The notes under the pieces are model-generated. The model was not told the origin of the DNA. It worked only from the letters and a program-made list of their open reading frames with translations, and made no database searches. Source: Verrucomicrobiia bacterium (GTDB taxonomy: Bacteria > Verrucomicrobiota > Verrucomicrobiia > Limisphaerales > JADLHS01). From it: a stretch of DNA of 64,000 nucleotides. The stretch lies in the NCBI GenBank assembly GCA_011525685.1, contig WYBW01000052.1:1-64000 (forward strand). The letters are read 5' to 3'. A program made the translations under genes and the position numbers. The stretch's first letter is position 1; each line of letters opens with the position of its first letter. Shown in pieces: positions 35,423-43,549 of this stretch.

Positions 35423-36007
35423 ATGAAAGTTTTTGGACTGACCGGCGGCATCGGCATGGGCAAGTCCACCGCGGCACAGTTGCTCCGTGCGCGGGGTGTG
35501 TCGGTGGTGGACACGGATGACCTGGCCCGCGAACTGGTCCTGCCCGGTCAGCCGGCTTTGGAGGAGGTTCGCGCCACGTTTGGCGACCAGATGGTTGGGC
35601 CGGACGGACAATTGCTTCGCGAGGAACTGGCGCGGCTCGTTTTTGCCGATGCCAATGCCCGCCGAAGACTCGAGGCAATTCTGCATCCCCGCATCCGGGA
35701 GCGCTGGCGGGCGCAGGTGGAGTTTTGGCGTGAAGAAGGCCGGTCAGTGGCGGTCGTGGTCATCCCGCTATTGTTCGAGACCGGCGCGGAAACGGAGTTG
35801 GACGCGGTGATTTGCGTGGCTTGCACGCCGGGCACGCAGGCGGAGCGATTGCGCGCGCGAGGCTGGACTGAGGAGGAAATCAAGCAACGCCTGGCCGCCC
35901 AGATGTCCACGGACGAGAAACTCGCGCGCGCCACCTACGCTATATGGACCGAGGGCAGTTTGGAGGTCCATGCACAACAACTGGAGCGCATTCTCCCGCG
36001 GGAATGA
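35423..36007 (+). CDS. coaE: Dephospho-CoA kinase
   Basis: A 194-residue cytosolic enzyme that phosphorylates the ribose 3'-OH of dephospho-CoA with ATP, the last step of CoA synthesis. The P-loop is GLTGGIGMGKST (residues 5-16), VVDTDDLARELV supplies the conserved substrate/Mg aspartates, and ILHPRIRERW and VVIPLLFETG are typical CoaE segments. RARGWTEEEIKQRLAAQM is the family's R-x-x-x-R region. Length is normal for the family. It starts 98 bases after the protease gene and is probably transcribed from its own promoter or by read-through. Confidence 0.95.
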   Translation: MKVFGLTGGIGMGKSTAAQLLRARGVSVVDTDDLARELVLPGQPALEEVRATFGDQMVGPDGQLLREELARLVFADANARRRLEAILHPRIRERWRAQVEFWREEGRSVAVVVIPLLFETGAETELDAVICVACTPGTQAERLRARGWTEEEIKQRLAAQMSTDEKLARATYAIWTEGSLEVHAQQLERILPRE

Positions 36008-36025
36008 ACGGGTCGCCCGGCGGGT

Positions 36026-36463
36026 TTATCGCGTCTGGGCAAACAACATGAACACGCGCGGTCCTTTGTCAGTCGTCAGTTGGTAGCGTTCCTCATGCGG
36101 GCCGTGCGGGACCGCGAGGCCGTCGCAGTTCTTGTCATAGCTCGGTTTGCCGTCCACCAGCAACATGTAGTGATGGGTGCGATTGCCCTCGATGTGGTGC
36201 AGGGTCACGTGCCAGGCGTCCAGTTTGCCATCGCGCAGCAGGGGCACCCGCTGCCAATGAGTGAAGGAGCCCACGACTTCCACCACCTCGGGTTCGGTGG
36301 TCTGGCCGTCCGGCAAGCGCCAGCGAAAAATCTTGGAGAAGGTCTGCTTGCGCTCGCGGCTGTCCCGCCCCAGGGCCGGCGGGCTGGAGGAGCGTTCGGG
36401 AAACAGAAGCGGACCCTTTTGCGGCGGCCGGCGACTCAACAAGTTACTGAGACTGCTGAACAT
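36026..36463 (-). CDS. Small protein with AMPK-type glycogen-binding (CBM48-like) domain
   Basis: A 145-residue protein. The first ~45 residues are basic and proline/serine-rich. Residues about 45-140 form a CBM48/AMPK-beta-like beta-sandwich (FSKIFRWRLPDG, VVEVVGSFTHWQRVPLLRDG, WHVTLHHIEGNRTHHYMLLVDGKPSYD). The 'GSFTHWQ' tryptophan and the 'HYMLLVDG' strand correspond to the carbohydrate-contact residues of these domains. No enzyme domain is attached and no signal peptide is seen, so it probably acts in the cytosol as a glycogen-binding or regulatory adaptor. It converges on coaE (18 bases between stops) and is divergent from the TraB/GumN gene, with 193 bases between starts. Confidence 0.8.
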   Translation of the reverse strand: MFSSLSNLLSRRPPQKGPLLFPERSSSPPALGRDSRERKQTFSKIFRWRLPDGQTTEPEVVEVVGSFTHWQRVPLLRDGKLDAWHVTLHHIEGNRTHHYMLLVDGKPSYDKNCDGLAVPHGPHEERYQLTTDKGPRVFMLFAQTR

Positions 36464-36656
36464 ATTTTATTTGAGACGGCGCAAAATAGTGGGGGAGGAT
36501 GGGCAAAGCAAATTCTTTTGCGGTTATGCGGACCTGAATTATTACGGAATCGTCTTGCGGCTTCAGCGGCGAGCGAAGTGTGCTCGTATCGAACTGCGTG
36601 GCCGGCGCCAACTTTTTTTGTCGCGGGCGTTTCCCCTGGCGATTAGGGTGCGTGAC

Positions 36657-37559
36657 ATGAAATTCCGTCGCGTTCAGTTCCTTGGCGTTCTGCTGCTGGT
36701 TGTGTTGGCGCTGGTGCATCCCGCTTGCGCGCAAGACGCCGCCGCGCGCGCGGCTTCCCGCCATTCCTTGTGGAAAGTGGAGGGGACGAACAACACCCTG
36801 TATCTGCTCGGGTCCATTCACTTGTTGAAGGAGGACAACTATCCGCTTCCCGCGCCGATCGAGGCCGCGTTCAGCAATTCGCTGATCGCTGTATTTGAGG
36901 CCGATGTCAGCCGGATGCAGCAGCCGGAGTCGCAGTTGAAGCTGATGACCAAGGCGCGGTTGCCGGCGGGTGAGACGCTCAAGAGCCAGTTATCTTCCGA
37001 AACCTACGCCCGCTTTGAGGAGCATTTGAAGAAGCTCGAGTTGCCGGAAATGGTGTTTGCCCAGCTCAAGCCCTCGCTGGCGGCGATTACCCTCGCGATG
37101 TTGGAATTGCAGAAGATGGGGTTCGATCCTGCCCACGGCGTGGACCAGCATTTCTACAACCGGGCACGCCAGGACGGCAAGACGACCGAGGCGCTCGAAA
37201 GCGTGGATTTTCAAATTGACCTGCTGACCAACTTTACGAAGGAGGAGGGTGAACTCCTGATGAAGACCACGTTGAAGGACATCGAGAACACGCAGAAGAT
37301 GTACGACGAGATCGTGCAGGCTTGGAAAACGGGAGACGTGGACGCGATGGAAAAGCTCATCAACGAAGCTCTGCGCGAGGCGCCCGCCATCGCCAGTCGC
37401 CTGCTGACCGACCGCAACCACAACTGGGTGCCGAAAATCCGCGAACTGCTGAAAGGCGGCAAACCGGCCATCGTGATTGTGGGCGCGGGCCATCTGGTCG
37501 GGTCCGAGGGAGTGGTGGCCTTGCTCCGCCAGCAGGGCTTGAAGGTCACTCAGTTGTAG
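36657..37559 (+). CDS. Exported TraB/GumN family protein
   Basis: A 300-residue protein. The ATG at 36657 gives a clean signal peptide (VQFLGVLLLVVLALVHPACAQ). Upstream in-frame sequence lies over the divergent gene's 5' region and is not coding. SLWKVEGTNNTLYLLGSIHLLKEDNYPLP is the hallmark start of the TraB/GumN/PrgY family, with the first GSxH motif. The matching second motif near the C-terminus is AIVIVGAGHLVGSEGVVALLRQQG. The family is structurally related to Tiki metalloproteases, and the paired GxxH/GxGH motifs and conserved acidic residues could hold a metal. Substrate unknown. The 3' end overlaps the convergent hydrolase pseudogene by 14 bases. Confidence 0.88.
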   Translation: MKFRRVQFLGVLLLVVLALVHPACAQDAAARAASRHSLWKVEGTNNTLYLLGSIHLLKEDNYPLPAPIEAAFSNSLIAVFEADVSRMQQPESQLKLMTKARLPAGETLKSQLSSETYARFEEHLKKLELPEMVFAQLKPSLAAITLAMLELQKMGFDPAHGVDQHFYNRARQDGKTTEALESVDFQIDLLTNFTKEEGELLMKTTLKDIENTQKMYDEIVQAWKTGDVDAMEKLINEALREAPAIASRLLTDRNHNWVPKIRELLKGGKPAIVIVGAGHLVGSEGVVALLRQQGLKVTQL

Positions 37560-38580
37560 CCGGGGCCTTCAACTTCACTTCCAGTTTTCCGTCTGGGCCG
37601 AGGGTTGCTTTGAAGCTTCCCAGCAGCCAGGCCTTCGCTTTGGCATCGCCACGCAAGTAGGCGTCCCAGAACGCGGTGGAACTGGAGCAGATCAGCTCTT
37701 GAAACCGCGCGTCCTTCGCCCTGGCCAGCAGGCGACCGCGTCCGGAGAAAATGGCATGGTCGCCGTCCTGGAAAGTGATCAGGTATTGGTCCGAGCCTTG
37801 GCTGTGATCGAATGGCAAACGGCGCTGGTCCGGTTGCGTATCGCCGATGGGACTGTAATCCTCAGTGCCGGTCATGTGGAGGCACGGGATTGTGATCTTG
37901 CCATAAACTTCGTCGAGCCGGCGTTTGTCTGCCGGGGCGGGAGCGCTCATCGGGATGGCCGCCTTCACCCTTGGATCAGCCAGGGAAGTCTGCCGTCCTG
38001 GCCCCGGCGTGAAAACCTGACCGGCTACGGCCAAGGTGGTGAAGGCGCCAAAAGAATGGCCCGCGACGCCGATGCGATCCAGGTTCAGCTTCCCCTAGAA
38101 CGGCGAGGGTTCCCGGTGCAGTTTCTCCAGTTGGTCAATCGCGAAGCTCACGTCCAAGGGACGGTTGATGGCATTGCTTGGGTTGACTGTGGCCTGGCGC
38201 AGGGCCTTCGTCCTTTCTATCCCCGCCGCATCACGCCAGACAGCGTCGTCGCTCCCGAGATGTTGCAGGTGAACCGAAACGTAGCCGCGACCCGCCCAAT
38301 GCCGGCCCAGGTATTCGTAACCCTCCCGGGAGCCGCCCAACCCATGCGAGAAGACGATGACTTGAAACGGCCCGTTGCCGGTTTCGGGAAAGTAAATCTT
38401 CGCCGGCACCTTGCGGCCGCGCTTGGGGTCATGCCAATCGTAGCGAACGACTTCGACGGAATTTACCGCGGTCTCAGCGCGATAGGGCTCGGACTCTGAA
38501 TTCGTTGCGATGGCTGTGCTCACGTCCAGCCATCCCACGGCTGCAGACAGCATCCACACCACGTTCAAGGGCAGTCTCAT
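37546..38580 (-). pseudogene. Exported alpha/beta hydrolase interrupted by an in-frame TAG
   Basis: Read through, this is a single ~344-residue secreted alpha/beta hydrolase of the dienelactone-hydrolase/PAF-acetylhydrolase type. It has a signal peptide (MRLPLNVVWMLSAAVGWLDVSTA), FQVIVFSHGLGGSREGYEYLG (oxyanion region), then the nucleophile elbow GVAGHSFGAF, then IPCLHMTGTEDYSPIG (acid) and FQDGDHAIFSG (catalytic His). A TAG codon at 38095-38097 falls between SPF and GKLNLDRIGVAGHSFG in an otherwise perfectly open frame, just before the catalytic serine. No frameshift is needed. One substitution in a CAG, AAG, GAG, TGG, TAC or similar codon would explain it. It may be a fresh pseudogene, a sequencing error, or read-through. 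The start is the ATG at 38580, with a GTG at 38589 possible. Confidence 0.8.
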
Positions 38581-38713
38581 TGTGCTCACCAGACGCGCCG
38601 TCCGCCCCGCGAGTTACGCCAAAATGTCTTCCTGCAAACAGGCTGGCAATCTGTTCAAGAGTGGAGCAATCTGCACTCGATTGCCGGTAGTTGAACCCAA
38701 AATCAAAACTCCC

Positions 38714-39646
38714 ATGAAACTCCTAAACACGATTCTCGTTTCGTTCGTTGGAATTGCTCTCGCCAACTTCACCACTCAGGCGGGCGCAGCCCTGGGCATT
38801 GATGGCGTCAGGATGCCGCCGGATGACGGCAAGCTCCGCGTCATCTGTTTCGGCGCGCATCCGGATGATTGCGAGCTTCAGGCCGGCGGGACGGCCGTGC
38901 TCTGGGCCAAACGCGGGCATCATGTGCTGTTCGTTTCGGTCACCAATGGCGACATCGGCCACTGGCGCGAGGCCGGCGGACCCTTGGCGCTGCGGCGGAA
39001 GGCCGAGGTGGACAAAGCCCACGAAATCCTCGGCATTCAAGGCGTCGTGCTGGACATTCATGACGGCGAACTGGAGCCGACGATGGAGAATCGCCGGAAA
39101 ATAACCCGGCTGATCCGATTATGGAAGGCCGACGTGGTCATTGCGCACCGTCCGAACGATTATCATCCCGACCATCGTTACACCGGCGTGCTCGTGCAGG
39201 ATGCGGCCTACATGGTGACGGTACCGTTTTTCTGCCCCGACGTGCCGGCCTTGAAGCGGAATCCCTCGTTCTTCTACTTCCCCGACCGCTTCCAAAAACC
39301 CAACCCGTTCAAACCCGACGTCGTCGTTGCCGTGGACGAGGTGATGGAGCAGAAGCTCGATGCGCTGGCGGTGATGGAATCACAATTCTACGAGGGCGGC
39401 GCGAACGGCTCGGTGGACTTGCTGCCCAGCGACCCGGCCAAGCAGAAGGCGCGGCATCAACAAGTGCGCGAGGGATTCGCGCGGCGCAATCACTCGCTTG
39501 CCGACCGCTTCCGCGCGCAACTCGGTGATTGGTATCCGGCCGAAAAAGCCAAGGTGATCAGACACGCGGAGGCCTTCGAGTTGTGCGAATACGGCGCGCA
39601 GCCGGACAAGGCACAACTGAAGAAGTTGTTTCCTTTCTTTGATTGA
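38714..39646 (+). CDS. Exported PIG-L family deacetylase (LmbE-like)
   Basis: A 310-residue zinc-dependent N-acetylglucosamine deacetylase-like protein. The ATG at 38714 starts a signal peptide (LLNTILVSFVGIALANFTTQAGA). Upstream in-frame codons overlap the divergent hydrolase. The zinc/catalytic motif is CFGAHPDDCELQAGG (residues about 44-58), and the second zinc motif is HRPNDYHPDHRYTG (about 145-158). Many verrucomicrobial homologues act on GlcNAc-type or related amide substrates outside the cytoplasm. The exact substrate is unknown. Length and order of motifs are normal. It is followed by a strong ribosome-binding site that leads into the amidohydrolase gene. Confidence 0.9.
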   Translation: MKLLNTILVSFVGIALANFTTQAGAALGIDGVRMPPDDGKLRVICFGAHPDDCELQAGGTAVLWAKRGHHVLFVSVTNGDIGHWREAGGPLALRRKAEVDKAHEILGIQGVVLDIHDGELEPTMENRRKITRLIRLWKADVVIAHRPNDYHPDHRYTGVLVQDAAYMVTVPFFCPDVPALKRNPSFFYFPDRFQKPNPFKPDVVVAVDEVMEQKLDALAVMESQFYEGGANGSVDLLPSDPAKQKARHQQVREGFARRNHSLADRFRAQLGDWYPAEKAKVIRHAEAFELCEYGAQPDKAQLKKLFPFFD

Positions 39647-39660
39647 GGAGGTCAAAGGTG
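39646..39660 (+). promoter_or_regulatory. Consensus ribosome-binding site followed by GTG
   Basis: AGGAGG at 39646-39651, six bases before a GTG at 39658, the best Shine-Dalgarno site seen in the window. The frame entered at the GTG joins the amidohydrolase gene, but about 80 codons of low-complexity, repeat-like sequence come before the signal peptide at 39898. It may be the ancestral start signal, now separated from the gene by inserted repeat DNA. Confidence 0.5.
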
Positions 39661-39876
39661 AAGTTCTTGAAGCACCCCATGGATACCGCACCAGCACCTC
39701 CCAGGTTATCGAAGACGGCGCACGGAGATGGCTCCAGCACCACAACTTCGTTTTCCTGGCCAAGTCCGCTTTCACCCTCCGCAAGAACAAGAATCGCCTC
39801 CCGGTTTGAGAAACAACCTGTGTCGGCGGCTGTACCGCGGCCGCTTGGATACCTGCCGCCAAGCGACCGCTGTTCC

Positions 39877-39893
39877 CTCTCCCTCAGGGAGAG
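39877..39893. repeat. Short palindrome (CTCTCCC-TCA-GGGAGAG), REP-like
   Basis: A perfect 7-bp inverted repeat with a 3-base loop immediately upstream of the ATG at 39898. Together with CGCTTGG/CCAAGCG at about 39842-39866 it suggests that 39660-39895 is a repetitive intergenic element. The AGGGAGAG arm may serve as ribosome-binding site for the ATG at 39898. Confidence 0.45.
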
Positions 39894-39897
39894 AGTC

Positions 39898-41697
39898 ATG
39901 GTGCGGGGGAGGATGCCAGGCGCACGTTACTTCGCCAGAGTTCTTGTCCTCCTCTTTGCCACTCTGTTACCTGCTGTTGCGGCAGACCCAAGCCAGTCTG
40001 ACGACCAGCGCCAAGCCGGCGCGTGGCGTGCGGAACATCGCCTCATTGATCTTCACCAGCACATCAACGGCACAACCCAGCACGTCACTCGGGCGATCAA
40101 GATCATGGACGCTGTCGGCGTGGGCCTCGTCGTGAATCTGAGTGGTGGGACCGTGACGCGGCCCCGGCCCGACCAGCCCTCCGATTTCGAGCGCAACAAG
40201 GCGCTCATGGACACCCTGTTCCCCGGCCGGTTTCTGCATTACCTGAACCTTGATTACCGCGGTTGGGACGAGCCGGATTTTGCCGAGCGCGCCGCCAAAC
40301 AAATCGAGGAAGGGCATCGTCTCGGCGCGGCGGGCTTCAAGGAGTACAAGCGTCTCGGCCTGACGATTCGCGATCGCTCGGGCAAGGCCGTGGGTATTGA
40401 TGATCCCAAACTGGATTTGATGTGGTCGAAGTGTGGTGAACTGAACATGCCGGTTTCCATCCATGTCGCCGACCCGAAGGCGTTCTGGGAACCTTACAAC
40501 CCGGAGAATGAACGCTGGAAGGAATTGAAAGATCACCCGGGTTGGTGGTTTGGCGACACGAACAAGTACGCGCCCCGGATGGAACTGCTGGAAGCGCTCG
40601 ATCGGGTCATTGCGCGCCACCCGAAGACGAAATTTGTCTGCGTCCACTTTGCCAACAACGCCGAGGATCTGGACTGGGTGGAGCAGGCGCTGGATCGGCG
40701 GCCAAACATGTACGCTGACCTCGCCGCCCGCATTCCGGAAATCGGCCGTCACCATCCCGACAAGGTCCGGCGGCTGTTTCTCAAACATCAGGACCGCATC
40801 CTGTTCGCCACCGATTTCCAGGTCTATAACCGGCTCATTCTGGGCAGCAGCGGCAATGAACCTCCGCCCAGCGACGCCGACGCCGAGGTGTTTTTCGCCA
40901 AGCACTGGCGCTGGCTCGAGACCCGTGACCAGGACTGGCCGCACATGACGCCCATTCAAGGCGATTGGACAATCAGCTCCATCGGCCTGCCGGCTCCGGT
41001 GTTGCGGAAGATCTATTTCGACAATGCCCGGAAACTCCTGGCGCGGTCATTGCCATTGCCGGTCGTGCAGGCGCGCCGCATCAGCCAGGATTTTATGCCG
41101 AATGGCGAACTGGATGAACCGGTCTGGCAAACGACAAGACCGGTCGTGATGGAATATGCCTCCGCGGACCATTCGGCGCGGCCGGAAATGGCGACCACCA
41201 TCCGTGTGCTGTGGTCGGACGAATGGCTGTATCTCGCTTACGAGTCTCCCTACACCCGGCTCACCGTGTTCGATCCGCCCCGGTCCGATTCGGAGCGTTA
41301 CAACATGGAGCAGCGCGGAGTGAGTTTGTGGGACCGGGACGTCGTTGAGGCTTTCATCGCAAGTGACCCAACGAAGCTGAGGCGTTACACCGAGTATCAG
41401 GTCGCGCCCACGAATGAGAAGCTGGATCTGATCCTCGACCTCCCGGCTCGCGACTTTGCGTGGAGCAGCGGCTTTCAATCCGCGGTGAAAGTGGACGAAC
41501 AGGCCAAGATGTGGACCTGCGAAATGCGCATCCCGATGAAATCCCTTACTTCAGACAAAACGCAAACCGGCGCGCGATGGCGGCTGAACTTCTTCAGGTG
41601 TGACCGGGCCAACAATGCCTTTCTGGCCTGGAGTCCGACGTTGACGGGGAACTTCCACACTCCGGAAAAATTCGGGGTGCTGGAATTTGTTGAATAA
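39898..41697 (+). CDS. Exported amidohydrolase fused to a CBM9/DOMON-like domain
   Basis: 599 residues from the ATG at 39898, chosen because it places a signal peptide (YFARVLVLLFATLLPAVAA) at the N-terminus. The frame is open back to 39643 but encodes repeat-like sequence. Residues about 45-385 form an amidohydrolase-2 TIM barrel: LIDLHQHIN (HxH metal motif), MPVSIHVAD, KFVCVHFAN and ILFATDFQ give the expected His/His/Asp ligands. Residues about 395-599 resemble the CBM9-like domain that bacteria attach to carbohydrate-active enzymes (FMPNGELDEPVWQTT, LWSDEWLYLAYES, DRDVVEAFIASDP, CEMRIPMKSL, WRLNFFRCDRA). The enzyme probably hydrolyses or decarboxylates a sugar- or aromatic-derived substrate outside the cytoplasm. 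The substrate is unknown. It is likely cotranscribed with the PIG-L deacetylase gene. Confidence 0.82.
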   Translation: MVRGRMPGARYFARVLVLLFATLLPAVAADPSQSDDQRQAGAWRAEHRLIDLHQHINGTTQHVTRAIKIMDAVGVGLVVNLSGGTVTRPRPDQPSDFERNKALMDTLFPGRFLHYLNLDYRGWDEPDFAERAAKQIEEGHRLGAAGFKEYKRLGLTIRDRSGKAVGIDDPKLDLMWSKCGELNMPVSIHVADPKAFWEPYNPENERWKELKDHPGWWFGDTNKYAPRMELLEALDRVIARHPKTKFVCVHFANNAEDLDWVEQALDRRPNMYADLAARIPEIGRHHPDKVRRLFLKHQDRILFATDFQVYNRLILGSSGNEPPPSDADAEVFFAKHWRWLETRDQDWPHMTPIQGDWTISSIGLPAPVLRKIYFDNARKLLARSLPLPVVQARRISQDFMPNGELDEPVWQTTRPVVMEYASADHSARPEMATTIRVLWSDEWLYLAYESPYTRLTVFDPPRSDSERYNMEQRGVSLWDRDVVEAFIASDPTKLRRYTEYQVAPTNEKLDLILDLPARDFAWSSGFQSAVKVDEQAKMWTCEMRIPMKSLTSDKTQTGARWRLNFFRCDRANNAFLAWSPTLTGNFHTPEKFGVLEFVE

Positions 41698-42016
41698 GCG
41701 GACGGGAGCCTGTGATCGGGTTGAGTCTGAAGGGTGGATTCAAACCGGATCGGCAGGTTCGCTTGCTCTGCGCCGTCGAATCGAACTCACGGCCTCCCCG
41801 CTCCGAATTCGCCATCCTGACAGGCACGGTTCGGCTCTTCGCAGACTACAGCTCACAGAGCAAGTGCAGCATGGCCGGCTGGCTTGATGCTTGATTCGGA
41901 GCTTTCACTTGTGAGCATTCGCAATTCACCTTTTGATCGGGCTGGCGCCGCCGTTGCGGACGGCCAATCGGGCGTGGCCACGCGCTTGGTCGTCTTGGTC
42001 CTATCGTCTGGCATGG
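41698..42016. other. Intergenic region, 319 bases, no gene seen
   Basis: Lies between the convergent amidohydrolase and purB genes. Only short unconvincing frames are present. On the minus strand the bases around 41780-41800 contain GAGTTCGATTCG, which recalls a tRNA T-loop, but no flanking stems support a tRNA. No clear terminator was found. Confidence 0.5.
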
Positions 42017-43453
42017 CTATAGCCCCAGTTTCTTAAACCGATTGTTCACTTCCTTGAAATGGAACTCCAGCGAGCAAAGCCTTTCGAGTTCGCCTTTCCT
42101 GAAATGCCTGGCCACGTCGGGCGTGGATTTGAGCACTTCCAGAAAATCCGCGTCGTCGCGACCGGCGTGTTTGACGGCCCAAGTTTTCATGGCGGCGTCT
42201 TGGACGAGTTTGTAGGCGGCTTCGCGCGTCAGGCCTTTGCGAATGAGCGCCAACAGCACCGTTTGGCTGTTCCACATGCCGAGCGAGAGGCCGAGGTTGC
42301 GCTTCATGTTCTCAGGATAGACCTTCAAGCCTTCCATCAGACGCGTGAGCAGGCCGAACATGTAATCGAGCAGCGTGCAACTGTCGGGGAAGATGATGCG
42401 CTCGACGCTGCTGTGGCTGATGTCGCGTTCGTGCCAGAGGGCGACGTTTTCCAGCGCGGCCACGGCATTGCCGCGCAGCACGCGGGCCAGACCCGTGAGG
42501 CGCTCCCAGGTGATGGGATTGCGCTTGTGCGGCATGGCGCTGCTGCCTTTCTGGCCGGCGGTGAACGGCTCCTCGACTTCGAGCACTTCGGTGCGTTGCA
42601 GGTGACGGAACTCCACCGCCCAGCGTTCAATGCTCGCGCCGACGAGGGCAAGCGTGGTTTGAAATTCCGCGTGGATGTCGCGCTGTACGACCTGCGTGGC
42701 GATGGGCGCGGGACGGAGACCAAGCTGCTTGCAGACGTAAGCCTCGACGCGCGGCGACAGGTGCGCGCTCGTGCCCACGGCGCCAGACACTTTACCCACG
42801 CTGACGGAATACTTCGCGGATTCGAGCCGGCGGAGGGTGCGCTTGAACTCGTCATACATCAACGCGAGTTTGAGGCCGAAGGTGGTCGGCTCGGCGTGGA
42901 TGCCGTGGCTGCGACCAATACAGGGTGTGAATTTGTGCTCGTTCGCTCGCCGCTTGATCACCGGCAGGAGCTTCTTCGCGTCCGCGATCAAAATGTCTGC
43001 CGATTGCATCATCTGCACGGCGTAACAGGTGTCACCCACGTCGCTGCTGGTGAGGCCGAAATGAAACCAGCGTGAGGCAGGGAGCGCAGCCGCCCCGGCT
43101 GTTGCCGTCTGCGCCCTCGCGGACGGCTTCGGAGTGTTGCCGACAAGGGCGTCGGCAACTGCGCCCGGGGCGGGCGCGCTCCCCGCTTCAATGGCTTCGG
43201 CGACGGCGGTGGTGAAAGCAATGACGTCGTGGTTGAGCGTCTTCTCCAGTTCGCGTTGGCGGGCGACCAGGCCGGGGAGGTCGGCGAACCATTTGTCGCA
43301 ACCGGCTTTGATCTTCTTGAAATCGCCACCAGGCACGACGCCTTCCTTGACGAGGGCTTCGCTGGCGAGGAGTTCGATCTGCAACCAGATCCTAAGCTTG
43401 TTTTCGTCGGTCCAGATGGCCCGCATCTCGGGGCGGGAATAGCGTGTAATCAT
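42017..43453 (-). CDS. purB: Adenylosuccinate lyase
   Basis: A 478-residue enzyme of the fumarase/aspartase superfamily that makes fumarate plus AICAR or AMP in purine synthesis. Recognised by TRYSRPEMRAIWTDENKL at the N-terminus, HFGLTSSDVGDT (about 131-142), GRSHGIHAEPTTFG (about 180-193), and the superfamily signature loop SSAMPHKRNP (304-313) with the catalytic serine. Residues about 89-127, between AVAEAI and RWFHFGLTSSD, are an Ala/Pro-rich insertion of some 35 residues that I do not expect in PurB; relatives have about five residues there. The DNA below the insertion is palindromic (see the repeat entry). The rest looks intact, so the protein is presumably functional. Confidence 0.93.
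   Translation of the reverse strand: MITRYSRPEMRAIWTDENKLRIWLQIELLASEALVKEGVVPGGDFKKIKAGCDKWFADLPGLVARQRELEKTLNHDVIAFTTAVAEAIEAGSAPAPGAVADALVGNTPKPSARAQTATAGAAALPASRWFHFGLTSSDVGDTCYAVQMMQSADILIADAKKLLPVIKRRANEHKFTPCIGRSHGIHAEPTTFGLKLALMYDEFKRTLRRLESAKYSVSVGKVSGAVGTSAHLSPRVEAYVCKQLGLRPAPIATQVVQRDIHAEFQTTLALVGASIERWAVEFRHLQRTEVLEVEEPFTAGQKGSSAMPHKRNPITWERLTGLARVLRGNAVAALENVALWHERDISHSSVERIIFPDSCTLLDYMFGLLTRLMEGLKVYPENMKRNLGLSLGMWNSQTVLLALIRKGLTREAAYKLVQDAAMKTWAVKHAGRDDADFLEVLKSTPDVARHFRKGELERLCSLEFHFKEVNNRFKKLGL
43079..43184. repeat. Palindromic element inserted in frame within purB
   Basis: About 106 bases with imperfect inverted-repeat ends: GGGAGCGC at 43080-43087 pairs with GCGCTCCC at 43176-43183, and the arms 43080-43098 and 43165-43183 match at 17 of 19 positions. 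Inside is a perfect hairpin, GTTGCCGAC (43136-43144) with GTCGGCAAC (43151-43159) around a 6-base loop. It coincides with the non-conserved Ala/Pro-rich stretch of PurB. Length, terminal repeats and internal hairpin suggest a small non-autonomous repeat that stays open in the purB frame. No second copy was noticed in this window. Confidence 0.65.
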
Positions 43454-43549
43454 GAAGGCAGATTAAGCGAACCTCCGAAGCGTTAAAATGTTAAATCTGC
43501 AAAGCGCGCTTCCAGGCGGCCACCGCCCCTCATTTCGGCGAGGGAGCGT

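Noticed and set aside
41770-41860. tRNA-like T-loop sequence (GAGTTCGATTCG) on the minus strand
   Set aside because: No matching T-stem of five pairs, no acceptor stem, and no D-loop at the right distance.
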